Positions 5,994 through 14,159 are shown, numbered from the stretch's first letter. The stretch is 35,827 bases of DNA from Candidatus Gastranaerophilales bacterium (GCA_944323405.1 CALUSJ010000013.1:1-35827); one strand, 5' to 3'. Numbers and translations are program-made. Notes: generated by a model not told the origin, from the sequence alone.

Positions 5994-8594
5994 TTAGCCC
6001 AAAACTTCTTTAGAAAGCAATCTTTCCATTTCATACATAATATTGATGAGAATGCTGTTGACACCATAGTAATCGCCGTCAACTCTATAAGTATCGCTGT
6101 TGTCTGTTGCGCCTTCAATATAATCACCATAACCATATATTGAGGCACCATTAGCGGAACTTTGATCTTTTACTGCTTCAAGTTTAGCAAATGCTGTTTG
6201 CTGTGCTTCCTTGAATAATGCAATGATTCTTGAAGCATCAATTGTATCACTATAAGAAGATACATAATCTGTCAGCATAGCTTGCATTGCCTTATTAACC
6301 GGGTCATTATCTCCAGAATCTGCGCTTGTTAAGATGATAATATTGCCAGCCCCGCCGTTGCAAGAGTATGATGTTTCACCTCGAGATGCTATAGATACCC
6401 AGTCATCACCGCCTGCAGTTGAGTCATTTGAGTAGTATTTATCAAGGGTCTTGAAATAAGTCCTGTAATCAGCAGTTGTTTCATCTCCTTTGCCGTTTAC
6501 ATCAGCTCCGGCCCAAGTACCAACACCATTTAAGAGACTCTTGTTTTCAACATTTTTGATATAGTTTCTTGCGTTTTCATTTGTTGAAACCTGAATTAGT
6601 ATCTTAGAGTAGTTTTTAACTGTTGCTTCTAATACTGTACCTATATTTATTTCATCATACATACTTCTTAGAACTGTAGTATCTGAAAGTGTTGTGAATA
6701 AGGCTATATTAAATAAGTTGTCTAACTCATTGCTTGTCAGTCCTAAACCGCTGATTTCATCTTTATATTGCTCTTCAATTTTGCTTCTCAGTTGAATATT
6801 AAATAAATCATTGAGTTCTTGATCAACAGGATCATCCCAAATACCTTTGTTTTCACTATAATTGTCGCCAACAAATAGTACATAACCGTCTTTATTTAAT
6901 CTATATGCTAATGAACTGCGAGCTTGTGATGCATTCACTCCTTTATAAGTAACGGAGTTATTAATTTCACTAATAATCGCATCTGATTCATCGGTTACGG
7001 TTACTTTTTCTTCAACTGTTTCTTCCTTTTCGGGTTCTTTTTCTTTTACATCACCAATGCCTGCATTAACTTTTTCTACATATTTAGCTACGGCATCAGG
7101 GGTTTTGCAATCGTTAATTACTGAACTGAAGTTAGATGATTCAAAGATGTCTGCTAAATATTCTTCATATGCTTCACCCTTTGCACTTACACTTTCGCAA
7201 TAGGTTATTGCTGCATCTTTTACCATATCTAAAGCTTTTTCAGGATTAGATTTCTTAATTGCATTTGCGTTGCTTAATGATTTTGTAAAGAATTGATATA
7301 ATTCATCTGTACTTAAATCATCTATAGCTCCGCTTTCTGTTAGTATATCGGTATAATTTGCCCTTATTTCATCGACTACCCATTCAATCAATGCATTCTT
7401 ATCCAAAGAGTCATTCTTGATAAACATTCCTTCATTAATTTTTTCGACAGCATCATCAATTATAGATGAATACGAATCATAATAAATACCGTTAGTAAGC
7501 GCTTCTGCGACATCGGTTCCTAATTCTGATTCGATAGCTTTGTATAGTTCTGAAGTGTTATCTGCAAATATCATAACATCTCTTACTTCTATTGATCTTG
7601 CAATATTTTTATAATACGAAGTTTGTTTAAAATCTTCAATTCCGTACCCTAGAATTGTATTATACTGTTCTTGTGTAGCATTCTTAAGAATTTCATCAAT
7701 ATATGAAGATACTGCTTTGTCATAAACTTCTGCATATTCTTCATAATTTGCTTCATTCTTTATTGCCGCTAAATTTTCTTTAAGTGTTGTTTCTGCAACA
7801 CTCAATTGCAGTTGATTTAAGCCTGCACCCGGTGTTTGAACAGTTGTATTATTTGTTGTAGAATCAGTACTACTACTTGGCGGAGTTGTTCCGTTTGACG
7901 CTTGCAAACCGCTTGTTGCGATATATGAATCTATAATATCAGCTAAGTTTTTCTGGATATCATCTAATGAAGCATTTTCATCAAGGCTGTCTACATAGCT
8001 GTCTATTAATTCGTTCAAATCCTTATCACTTCCAAATGCATAGTCATATTTTTGGCTTAATTCAGGCATGACTTTATCTAAATACTCAGCTGCAATATAT
8101 TGGGCCGAGATTCTGTTTACAATGCCAGTTGCATTTTCCTGTAAATACTCTAATAAGCTTTCATTAGTACCGCCATTTTCAATATATGATTCTAATAATG
8201 TCAAAAGTTCTGAATTGATTTCTTCTTTCCAGCCTTTTGAAGATGAAACGGGGCATTCAAGTTCATTAATAAATGAGTTTAATGTTTTATACATCTCTAA
8301 TTTATCTTCTAATACATCTATTTCATTTGAATCAAGAGTGTGTTTATTGTGCAAATCGGCACCACTTATCATAGACTTTGATTTATTTGTATCAAATTCA
8401 TTCCAAAATTTATTTATCAAATCATCCTGGGCTGTAGAAGACATTTGTTCGCCATTCCAGCTAAAGAAGTTTTCTTCCATAAAAAGACGAAACTCATCTT
8501 TTACAATAAAATTATCGCCATTAACGTCGGCCTTTTTTACCCAATCCCCTTGAGTAGATAAAAATTGGTAAACTCTTGATAAATCATTAGACAT
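5994..8594 (-). CDS. large EF-hand-containing protein of unknown function
   Basis: I do not recognise this 866-aa protein. Residues 23-34 form a full EF-hand loop (D23, N25, D27, F29, V31, E34). A second, degenerate loop starts at D68 (DTNKSKSMISG). A Ser/Thr/Pro-rich linker (TTPPSSSTDSTTNNTT) lies near 240-255 and an acidic Glu/Lys linker (EKEPEKEETVEEK) near 530-545, dividing it into three mostly helical blocks. There is no signal peptide or membrane segment. Composition is acidic and rich in Asn, Ser and Tyr, as in secreted or surface proteins, but the export route is not visible. The ATG has AAGGAG 9 nt upstream, and the gene has its own terminator. The divergent upstream region carries HLR1-like site B, in the same relative orientation as at the flagellin gene. 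Confidence 0.8.
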   Translation of the reverse strand: MSNDLSRVYQFLSTQGDWVKKADVNGDNFIVKDEFRLFMEENFFSWNGEQMSSTAQDDLINKFWNEFDTNKSKSMISGADLHNKHTLDSNEIDVLEDKLEMYKTLNSFINELECPVSSSKGWKEEINSELLTLLESYIENGGTNESLLEYLQENATGIVNRISAQYIAAEYLDKVMPELSQKYDYAFGSDKDLNELIDSYVDSLDENASLDDIQKNLADIIDSYIATSGLQASNGTTPPSSSTDSTTNNTTVQTPGAGLNQLQLSVAETTLKENLAAIKNEANYEEYAEVYDKAVSSYIDEILKNATQEQYNTILGYGIEDFKQTSYYKNIARSIEVRDVMIFADNTSELYKAIESELGTDVAEALTNGIYYDSYSSIIDDAVEKINEGMFIKNDSLDKNALIEWVVDEIRANYTDILTESGAIDDLSTDELYQFFTKSLSNANAIKKSNPEKALDMVKDAAITYCESVSAKGEAYEEYLADIFESSNFSSVINDCKTPDAVAKYVEKVNAGIGDVKEKEPEKEETVEEKVTVTDESDAIISEINNSVTYKGVNASQARSSLAYRLNKDGYVLFVGDNYSENKGIWDDPVDQELNDLFNIQLRSKIEEQYKDEISGLGLTSNELDNLFNIALFTTLSDTTVLRSMYDEINIGTVLEATVKNYSKILIQVSTNENARNYIKNVENKSLLNGVGTWAGADVNGKGDETTADYRTYFKTLDKYYSNDSTAGGDDWVSIASRGETSYSCNGGAGNIIILTSADSGDNDPVNKAMQAMLTDYVSSYSDTIDASRIIALFKEAQQTAFAKLEAVKDQSSANGASIYGYGDYIEGATDNSDTYRVDGDYYGVNSILINIMYEMERLLSKEVLG

Positions 8595-8677
8595 TTTATT
8601 GCTCCTTTTTTCCCTTTATTGTTTGTACTTACATTAACGGCATTTTTTTCAAAAACTTTAGGGTTATAGAAGTTTTT

Positions 8678-8695
8678 GTTACAAAAGTTTACAAA
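8678..8695 (+). promoter_or_regulatory. HLR1-like (RpaB-type) direct-repeat operator, site B
   Basis: The plus strand reads GTTACAAA-AG-TTTACAAA, a full match to the HLR1 consensus with 10-bp pitch. Read towards the minus-strand gene, it shares TTGTAAA-NN-TTTGTAACAA (19 nt with only the two N positions different) with site A read towards flagellin. It lies 84-101 nt upstream of the EF-hand gene start and about 100 nt upstream of the DMT transporter -10. A possible -10 for the minus gene (TATAAC) lies 10 nt beyond it. Confidence 0.6.
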
Positions 8696-8793
8696 TTATT
8701 CCAAAGAATTGCATTTATATATCTGCTTTTTTTATCTATTAAAAGCTTGAAGTAAAATTTTATATTACCTGCAATACATTGTAAAATTTAAGT

Positions 8794-8799
8794 TATAAT
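8794..8799 (+). promoter_or_regulatory. -10 element placing transcription start at the DMT transporter ATG
   Basis: A perfect TATAAT ends only 6 nt before the ATG at 8806. The usual start, about 7 nt after the -10, would be the A of the ATG itself, giving a leaderless mRNA. No Shine-Dalgarno is present upstream, in agreement. No -35 is clear. Confidence 0.45.
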
Positions 8800-8805
8800 A
8801 CTCAT

Positions 8806-9621
8806 ATGTTAATGGTTTATTTAAGTATACTTGTAAGAATATTTGCAAATTCGGGATTAAATGTTTTTCAAAAATTATTAACTAATTTGGGGCAAAAATC
8901 TTCTGTTGTAAACTTCTATACGTATTTGGGCTTAAGTTTATTAGGTACTGTTTTTTTACAAAGTTTCGATTTTAAACTTATTCTGCCTGTTCTTATTATG
9001 GGTTTTTTAGGAACATTAGGAAATTACTTTATAATAAAAGCTTTAGCATTAGGTGAACTTTCTACGCTTGCTCCTATAAATTCTTATAAGCCGGTTGTTG
9101 CACTTTTTATAGGTGTATTTTTACTAAATGAAATTCCGACTCTAAAAGCGATAATAGGAATAATATTGATTATTATAGGAACATATTTTGTAATTTTTAC
9201 CTCAGGAAAGATTAACAAAAAAGCTTTGGTATATCGTATTTTAGCGTTAATATTCTCAGCATCTGAAGCTATAGTGATAAAAAAAATATTACTTTTAACT
9301 AGTGTGACAGAAGCTTTTATATTGTGGGCGCTGTCAGGACTTATTTTTTCTCTAATATTTTTATTGCTGTCTAAAAATAAACCTCAAATTAAATCATATA
9401 AATATCAACTGTTTCTAATATTGTCTGTCGGCATTATGCAATATTCTACCAATTTCGTTTTTTCAAAAATAAATGTAGCTTATGCTCTTGCATTGTTTCA
9501 GCTTTCTACGATTTTGAGTGTTTTTTTAGGGGCTAATATATTCCATGAAAAAAATATTAAGCGTAAAATAATCGGCTCTTTTATTATGGTTATAGGTGCG
9601 GTTTTGATTCTATTAGCTTAA
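8806..9621 (+). CDS. EamA/DMT-family transporter
   Basis: This 271-aa protein is almost entirely hydrophobic and has the two-repeat pattern of about ten membrane helices of the drug/metabolite transporter superfamily. The EamA signature appears as ALGELSTLAPINSYKPVVAL (about 83-102), followed by FLLNEIPTLKAIIGIILIIIG. The substrate cannot be read from sequence; relatives export amino acids or other metabolites. A second in-frame ATG lies 6 nt downstream. No Shine-Dalgarno is present and a -10 abuts the start, so a leaderless transcript is likely. It is convergent with the formyltransferase, the two stops one base apart. Confidence 0.85.
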   Translation: MLMVYLSILVRIFANSGLNVFQKLLTNLGQKSSVVNFYTYLGLSLLGTVFLQSFDFKLILPVLIMGFLGTLGNYFIIKALALGELSTLAPINSYKPVVALFIGVFLLNEIPTLKAIIGIILIIIGTYFVIFTSGKINKKALVYRILALIFSASEAIVIKKILLLTSVTEAFILWALSGLIFSLIFLLLSKNKPQIKSYKYQLFLILSVGIMQYSTNFVFSKINVAYALALFQLSTILSVFLGANIFHEKNIKRKIIGSFIMVIGAVLILLA

Positions 9622-9627
9622 GCTAAT
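9612..9627. repeat. 16-bp perfect palindrome spanning two convergent stop codons
   Basis: ATTAGCTTAAGCTAAT contains the transporter stop (TAA, 9619-9621) and the formyltransferase stop (minus TAG, 9625-9623). It may act as a minimal bidirectional transcription end, but the stem is weak and the following T-tract is broken. Confidence 0.6.
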
Positions 9628-10588
9628 CTTGTTTTGATATAACTGTGCCGGGGACTAGTTCTTGTTTTATATAATTTCTGGTAAATGGTCTATCCCACTT
9701 AGAATATAATTTAATCTGCATAGTTAAAATTTTATTATCAGCACAAAGAACACTAATTTTGCAATTTTTATAGTCAATTTTGGTAATAGTTCCATGCTCA
9801 ATATATTCTGTAACATTCTCCGATATTGATAATCCTTCAGGAGATACTGCTATATAACAGTTTTTATGACGAAAATAAGCCTCTGACCAAGGATAAATAG
9901 CTCTTATTAGAGCATGGTTATTTTCAGCCGTTTCTGAAAAATCTAGTTCTAAATTTTTAGGATGTGAATAATAGCTTGCTTTGTCTTCTCTTTGCTGCAG
10001 AGGTATAATGATATCTTCTCTTAAAGCCTTTAATAAATCACAAACCACGCCTCTTGCAGTTAAGACAGTTCTGTCTTTTAATGATTTGCCTGTATCTGAT
10101 GGGTAAATTTTAACTTCTTCCTGCGCTAATATTGCGCCGGTATCATATCCGCTGTCTATTAAATGAAATGTAACTCCGCTTATATCTTCTCTATTTTTAA
10201 TAACCCAAAAATACGGGTTTGGGCCCCTGTATTTAGGAAGCAATGAAGGGTGTGCATTTATTGATGCTATTTTAGGTATATCATAAATTTCTTTTTTTAT
10301 TTTTTCACCCCATGAACCTACTAATATTATATCAGGGTTTAGTGTTAATAACTTTTTCTTAAAGAGTTCTGTATTAACGCTTCTTACCTCTATTTCCGGG
10401 AGACGGTAGCTTTTTATATAATTATATTCTATAGAAGGACAAAAAATATCTTTGATTTTTCTTAATAATGGCGGATACTTTATATGTTCATACCTTAAAA
10501 CGCCAACGATTTCACAATTTGCATCTAAAGCACCGGCTATTAAATTGGTAAACATAGTCCCATAACCTAGAATTACAACTCTGAGCAT
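9623..10588 (-). CDS. formyltransferase, methionyl-tRNA formyltransferase-like
   Basis: This 321-aa protein has the formyltransferase fold motifs: catalytic N111 and H113 in NAHPSLLPKYRGPNP, and D149 in DSGYDTGAIL, with the 36-residue H-to-D spacing of the family. A C-terminal Formyl_trans_C-like domain follows (about 210-315). The length equals that of Fmt, but the N-terminus (LRVVILGYGTMFTN) differs from the standard VFMGTP start, so a sugar-nucleotide or other 10-formyl-THF-dependent enzyme is possible. The start overlaps the end of ribF by 16 nt, and AAAGGA lies 8 nt upstream, so translation is probably coupled. Confidence 0.8.
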   Translation of the reverse strand: MLRVVILGYGTMFTNLIAGALDANCEIVGVLRYEHIKYPPLLRKIKDIFCPSIEYNYIKSYRLPEIEVRSVNTELFKKKLLTLNPDIILVGSWGEKIKKEIYDIPKIASINAHPSLLPKYRGPNPYFWVIKNREDISGVTFHLIDSGYDTGAILAQEEVKIYPSDTGKSLKDRTVLTARGVVCDLLKALREDIIIPLQQREDKASYYSHPKNLELDFSETAENNHALIRAIYPWSEAYFRHKNCYIAVSPEGLSISENVTEYIEHGTITKIDYKNCKISVLCADNKILTMQIKLYSKWDRPFTRNYIKQELVPGTVISKQD

Positions 10589-11415
10589 ACAGTTATATCC
10601 TTTCGAATCTGCTCTTTTAACTCCTCTATCGAAGAGAATTTCCGTTCATCCCTTATTTTTTTTATTAGTTCAATTTTAATTTTTTTCCCATAAAGATTAT
10701 CTGTAAAATTAATAAAATGTGCTTCTAAAACTGGTTGTTTAGTATTATTGACGGTTGGTTTTAAGCCCCAATTCAAAACTATTTTGTGATTAGCGGATTT
10801 TCCTATGTAAACTCCGTATGGGATTTGTACAATATCTTCTGGATAATGTATATTTGCAGTTGGGAATCCTATTGTTTGACCAATTTGTGCTCCTTTAATA
10901 ACAATTCCTTCGACAAAAAAATTGCTGCCTAAAAGCATATTAGCCTCTTCTATATGCCCGGTTTTTAATAATTGTTTAATATAAGTTGAACTTATTATAT
11001 TACCATTATATTTTACAGGCTCTGAACACAAATATTTATACCCATACAAATCTTGATAGTCTGATAAAAACTCAGCATTACCACTTTTATTTTGGCCAAA
11101 AGTGTGATTAAAACCCGTAGAGATTGATACTGGAGAAAATTCTCTTACTAAGAAGTCTAAATAATCTTTAGCCGACATGTTAGCAACTAGGTCAAAATCT
11201 AATTGTAAAATTTCTTTTACTCCCAGATTTTTTATTTTTTTTAATGATTCTTGGCGTGGCAAAATATATTTAAAATCTTTGCCAAAATATTTTGCGGGGG
11301 ATTCTTTAAATGTTATGAGCAGTGTATTATCAGAGTAGCGCAGCGCTGAATTAATAACTGCCTGATGGGCAATGTGAACTCCGTCAAAAAAACCTAAAAT
11401 CAAACTCTTGCACAT
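10573..11415 (-). CDS. ribF: bifunctional riboflavin kinase/FAD synthetase
   Basis: This 280-aa protein is slightly short for the family (about 305-315). The N-terminal FAD synthetase nucleotidyltransferase domain shows GFFDGVHIAHQ at 8-18, FNHTFGQNKSG and SSTYIKQLL. The C-terminal riboflavin kinase domain shows IGFPTANIHYP, PYGVYIG and LEAHFINF. It makes FMN and FAD from riboflavin in the cytoplasm. It starts 4 nt after the small protein at 11420 and overlaps the formyltransferase, so the three genes form one operon from the promoter at 11713-11741. Confidence 0.92.
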   Translation of the reverse strand: MCKSLILGFFDGVHIAHQAVINSALRYSDNTLLITFKESPAKYFGKDFKYILPRQESLKKIKNLGVKEILQLDFDLVANMSAKDYLDFLVREFSPVSISTGFNHTFGQNKSGNAEFLSDYQDLYGYKYLCSEPVKYNGNIISSTYIKQLLKTGHIEEANMLLGSNFFVEGIVIKGAQIGQTIGFPTANIHYPEDIVQIPYGVYIGKSANHKIVLNWGLKPTVNNTKQPVLEAHFINFTDNLYGKKIKIELIKKIRDERKFSSIEELKEQIRKDITVCSEL

Positions 11416-11419
11416 TTAA

Positions 11420-11662
11420 CTAAGCTATAACGTTTAATTTGTTACCTAAAATTTGATTATGACAAAAATTCTGCCATTCACTTATATTATCATATACTTG
11501 GGGTAACTTTTCTGTAGAAACAGTTTTTTTATTAACATAAGGGGTTAAAGAGTTAAAAGATGTATCGCCGATGGTTTCATTACTACGGTTATTATAAAAA
11601 GGCATGTTTGCACTCATTGTATAGCCATTGTGATGATTAACAGAAACTGCGGAAACTAGCAT
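11420..11662 (-). CDS. small hypothetical protein ahead of ribF
   Basis: An 80-aa product is predicted from the ATG at 11662, which has AAGGGG 6 nt upstream. A longer frame starting at 11692 has no such site and is less likely. The sequence is Asn/Ser/Thr rich and polar, without a membrane segment or recognised motif. It is the first gene after the promoter at 11713-11741 and is followed 4 nt later by ribF. I cannot assign a function. Confidence 0.6.
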   Translation of the reverse strand: MLVSAVSVNHHNGYTMSANMPFYNNRSNETIGDTSFNSLTPYVNKKTVSTEKLPQVYDNISEWQNFCHNQILGNKLNVIA

Positions 11663-11712
11663 GTTCACCCCTTTATTATGTACAGCAGGCAATTAAAATG
11701 CCCTACGAATAA

Positions 11713-11741
11713 ATTCTATCATATTATTTTTTTTTATGCAA
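11713..11741 (-). promoter_or_regulatory. promoter of the small protein-ribF-formyltransferase operon
   Basis: On the minus strand, TTGCAT (11741-11736) and TAGAAT (11718-11713) are separated by exactly 17 nt. The predicted start is near 11706, about 45 nt before the ATG at 11662. Confidence 0.6.
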
Positions 11742-11797
11742 TAACTTTGTTGGAGAATCTATGTATGTACTATTTATAACTAGTATACTGGGTTATA

Positions 11798-13267
11798 TTA
11801 AGAGTATACGAATGGAGGCCCATTTTTTATTTCAAAGAGAATATTATCTGCTATTATTTTTAATTCTTTTTGAGACTTACCTTCTGATTTTTGTTTTAGA
11901 AATTCATCGCATAATGGTTCTATAGCGGATTCTTTTTTAGCTTTGAAGTTTCTTAGTTCTGTTGCAACTAGGCGTTTTTGAAGATTTAATTCGATATCAG
12001 CATTATATTTTTTTACTTGTACATCTTTAATTGCCTCTGCAGCAGTTTTTCCACCATATGCGAGTGCAGAGATACCGGCGATTCCAAAAAACAAATTTTT
12101 AAATTGAGGATTTTTCGGATTCATGAGCCAGTCATAGAAAAAAGACAGGTAATCATTAACGTGAGAAAAATATGTAATTTTATTTCTTCCAGACCCTCCC
12201 ATCATAGGATTAACTTTTTCTGTGGCTTGGTTCATAACCTCTTTGAGGTGTTCTATATATTTTTTCTTTTCATCCGCTGAAAGCTTCATTTTATTAACAG
12301 TTTTTTCGATTTCATCCGGGGTCGCATAGATTGATTCGAGCATGTTTTCAATTAAAAGCTTATATGCATTATTCCCTTTGACAATTTCTCCATTATGTCC
12401 TTCAAGTTCATTAATCGGCTTGCCGTTATTGAAGTCTTCGATTACTTTATTAAGTCCTTTTTTTGTATTCCTAATGCCGTTACGTATGAATTCATCACTT
12501 TTTCTTATATTTTTAACAGCAAAATATCCAAGTCCTAAAATACTACACAATGTTATTCCGCCTAATAGATATAGTAGTTTGCTGTCATCTGTTGAATCAT
12601 TATTTTTGCCCTTAAAAGCTAGTTCTTGAGAAAACATTTTTGCTTTAGAGGAAAGCATGCTCCTCATGATTTGGATTTTTCCAGAAAATGCTTGTGTTTC
12701 AACTTCTATTAGGTTCTCTTGCAAGTTTTTTTGTATATCAGCTTCTTGTTTTTTTATCCAGACATCCCTGAATCCGTCTATAAAAATTTTCCCCATAAAG
12801 GCCATTGCACCAAGAGTTATTACTCCGAAAGAGGCTAATATTGTTTTACGATTAGGAGATTGTATCATGCTAAATATGCTCTGGTGAATTTCATTGTTTA
12901 TGCAGTGATTACGGGTTATTCCAGGGAGCAGATATTCTTTGGTACTTTCTAGTTTGCTTTTAGAGAATTTTTTCATCATAGCGGTAAATCCTCCAATGAG
13001 GGCCATTACACCTACAGTTGCTGCACATATAGGAACAAGCGGACTGTGCTTATTTTCTTCTTTTTCAAAGACTTTTTGCGGTAATTCAATATTTGTATTT
13101 GAAATTACTAGAGTGTCACAAGTTTCGTCAAGCGAAAGCAAGGGGTCTTTAATGTATGAATTTACAATGACGCCTTCTTTAACATAAGTGTCATTTCGTT
13201 TTTGTGTATTGGTCATATTCTTCTGATGTCTTGAAGATTCAAGATCCTGATTAATTTTTGGTACCAT
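11798..13267 (-). CDS. unknown four-helix membrane protein with an internal duplication
   Basis: This 489-aa protein is not recognised. Four likely membrane helices lie near 77-98, 142-164, 231-251 and 391-407. Residues 146-198 align without gaps to 393-445 (offset 247): the shared residues are FG, A.A..GK, DV..KK..ADI..NLQ..L...E...F..K. Each copy is thus one membrane helix plus an amphipathic helical tail. TM1 and TM3 are followed by basic stretches (MMKKFSKSK, KNIRKSDE). The ATG at 13267 overlaps the upstream CPHG-motif gene by 17 nt, so the pair is co-translated and under the cobalamin riboswitch. It may be a membrane scaffold or channel-like component; this is a guess. Confidence 0.75.
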   Translation of the reverse strand: MVPKINQDLESSRHQKNMTNTQKRNDTYVKEGVIVNSYIKDPLLSLDETCDTLVISNTNIELPQKVFEKEENKHSPLVPICAATVGVMALIGGFTAMMKKFSKSKLESTKEYLLPGITRNHCINNEIHQSIFSMIQSPNRKTILASFGVITLGAMAFMGKIFIDGFRDVWIKKQEADIQKNLQENLIEVETQAFSGKIQIMRSMLSSKAKMFSQELAFKGKNNDSTDDSKLLYLLGGITLCSILGLGYFAVKNIRKSDEFIRNGIRNTKKGLNKVIEDFNNGKPINELEGHNGEIVKGNNAYKLLIENMLESIYATPDEIEKTVNKMKLSADEKKKYIEHLKEVMNQATEKVNPMMGGSGRNKITYFSHVNDYLSFFYDWLMNPKNPQFKNLFFGIAGISALAYGGKTAAEAIKDVQVKKYNADIELNLQKRLVATELRNFKAKKESAIEPLCDEFLKQKSEGKSQKELKIIADNILFEIKNGPPFVYS

Positions 13268-13934
13268 CTTTTTTCTTTTCCCTAATCTTTTGTATAAACT
13301 TTTTCAAGTTAAAAATTTTTTTGTCGTCATCTATTTTTGTATCATCATCTTCTGCGTTGCTTCTTTTGAAGATTTTAAATAAACTTTCAAATTTTGACTT
13401 TACTATACTTATAAATTCAGCAACTTTTTTTTCTACAAAAGCTTTAATTTCCCCAAATATAGCATTTAGTTTATCTTGAATATCTATCACTTTTTGTTTT
13501 AGTTGGGACAATTTGTCTAATGTGTTTAGAATAATATTCGGAAGGCTGCTTATTCTACTAATAATAGGCAAGATAATGCTAGTAATTGCATAGGCAGCAG
13601 GTTTGAAAAAAGTGGTGTTTGATATTCGGTTTGCAAAATCAACCATTTTTTGAGCCATTTTTTCTATATTTTGCTGGAATTTTAAAAGCGCTTCAGTATG
13701 AGCTTGAAGATTTTTTTCGTGTGCTTCAAGCCTCATTTCTCTTGCTTTCATCATTGCGCCTATCATAGCACAATGGTGATAACTCCATTCACCAGCTTTT
13801 TGAGCTCTTTCTCCTGCTCGCATGCCACCACCTCCTCCTCCCATGCCGGAGCAGATAGGGCATGCTCCCGGTGACATCCCATGCGGACAAAGCCCGCTTT
13901 TTACATTATTAACATTTGAAGTTACTCCAGCCAA
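13251..13934 (-). CDS. unknown CPHG/CPIC cysteine-motif membrane protein under a cobalamin riboswitch
   Basis: This 227-aa protein is not recognised. Near the N-terminus C16, H18, C25 and C28 (CPHG-x5-CPIC) form a compact likely metal site, followed by a hexaglycine run (32-37). A YHHC cluster lies at 52-55. A coiled coil follows (about 60-105), then a hydrophobic segment (about 107-131, likely one membrane helix), a second coiled coil (135-190) and a charged tail. The start is TTG at 13934, chosen because AAAGGA lies 8 nt upstream inside the riboswitch P13 stem and because the next ATG (M20) would cut the Cys/His motif. The 3' end overlaps the next gene by 17 nt. Confidence 0.75.
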   Translation of the reverse strand: MAGVTSNVNNVKSGLCPHGMSPGACPICSGMGGGGGGMRAGERAQKAGEWSYHHCAMIGAMMKAREMRLEAHEKNLQAHTEALLKFQQNIEKMAQKMVDFANRISNTTFFKPAAYAITSIILPIISRISSLPNIILNTLDKLSQLKQKVIDIQDKLNAIFGEIKAFVEKKVAEFISIVKSKFESLFKIFKRSNAEDDDTKIDDDKKIFNLKKFIQKIREKKKDGTKN

Positions 13935-13939
13935 TAACA

Positions 13940-14142
13940 GCTTCCTTTCAATTTAATGTGCCGCAATGAAAGAAAGCAAGAACTCTTATTAAGCGTAAAA
14001 ATAAACGCTATATGCAATATTGTGGCTCGCAATTTGCATATTAAAAAGCTAATTAGCTTATATGAGTGTTCCGGCTTTTACGGTTGCGGCACAGTCACGG
14101 ATTTCCACCGTAGTTTCCTCTTTTTGGTTTTTAATACTTATA
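13940..14142 (-). ncRNA. cobalamin riboswitch with P13 hairpin that hides the ribosome site
   Basis: Minus-strand core (14121-14076): GAGGAAAC, then ACGGTGGAAATCCGT (P4 hairpin), then CTGTGCCGCAAC and CGTAAAAGCC-GGAAC. These are in the order and spacing of the cobalamin riboswitch consensus. P1 is TATAAGT (14142-14136) with ACTCATA (14067-14061), 6 of 7 pairs. The compact P1-enclosed aptamer of 82 nt lacks the long peripheral arms, like Cbl-II types. Downstream, 13977-13967 pairs with 13950-13940 as an 11-bp P13 stem with one GU pair. Its loop carries TTGCGGCACA (13966-13957), the perfect complement of core L5 TGTGCCGCAA (14093-14084). The 3' arm contains the SD (13948-13943). Ligand binding should stabilise the kissing loop and block translation. 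Two small hairpins lie between P1 and P13. Confidence 0.88.
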
Positions 14143-14159
14143 CCATAAAAAAAATATAA

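Noticed and set aside
11663-11692. Upstream ATG for the small protein before ribF
   Set aside because: It has no Shine-Dalgarno, whereas the ATG at 11662 has AAGGGG at proper spacing.
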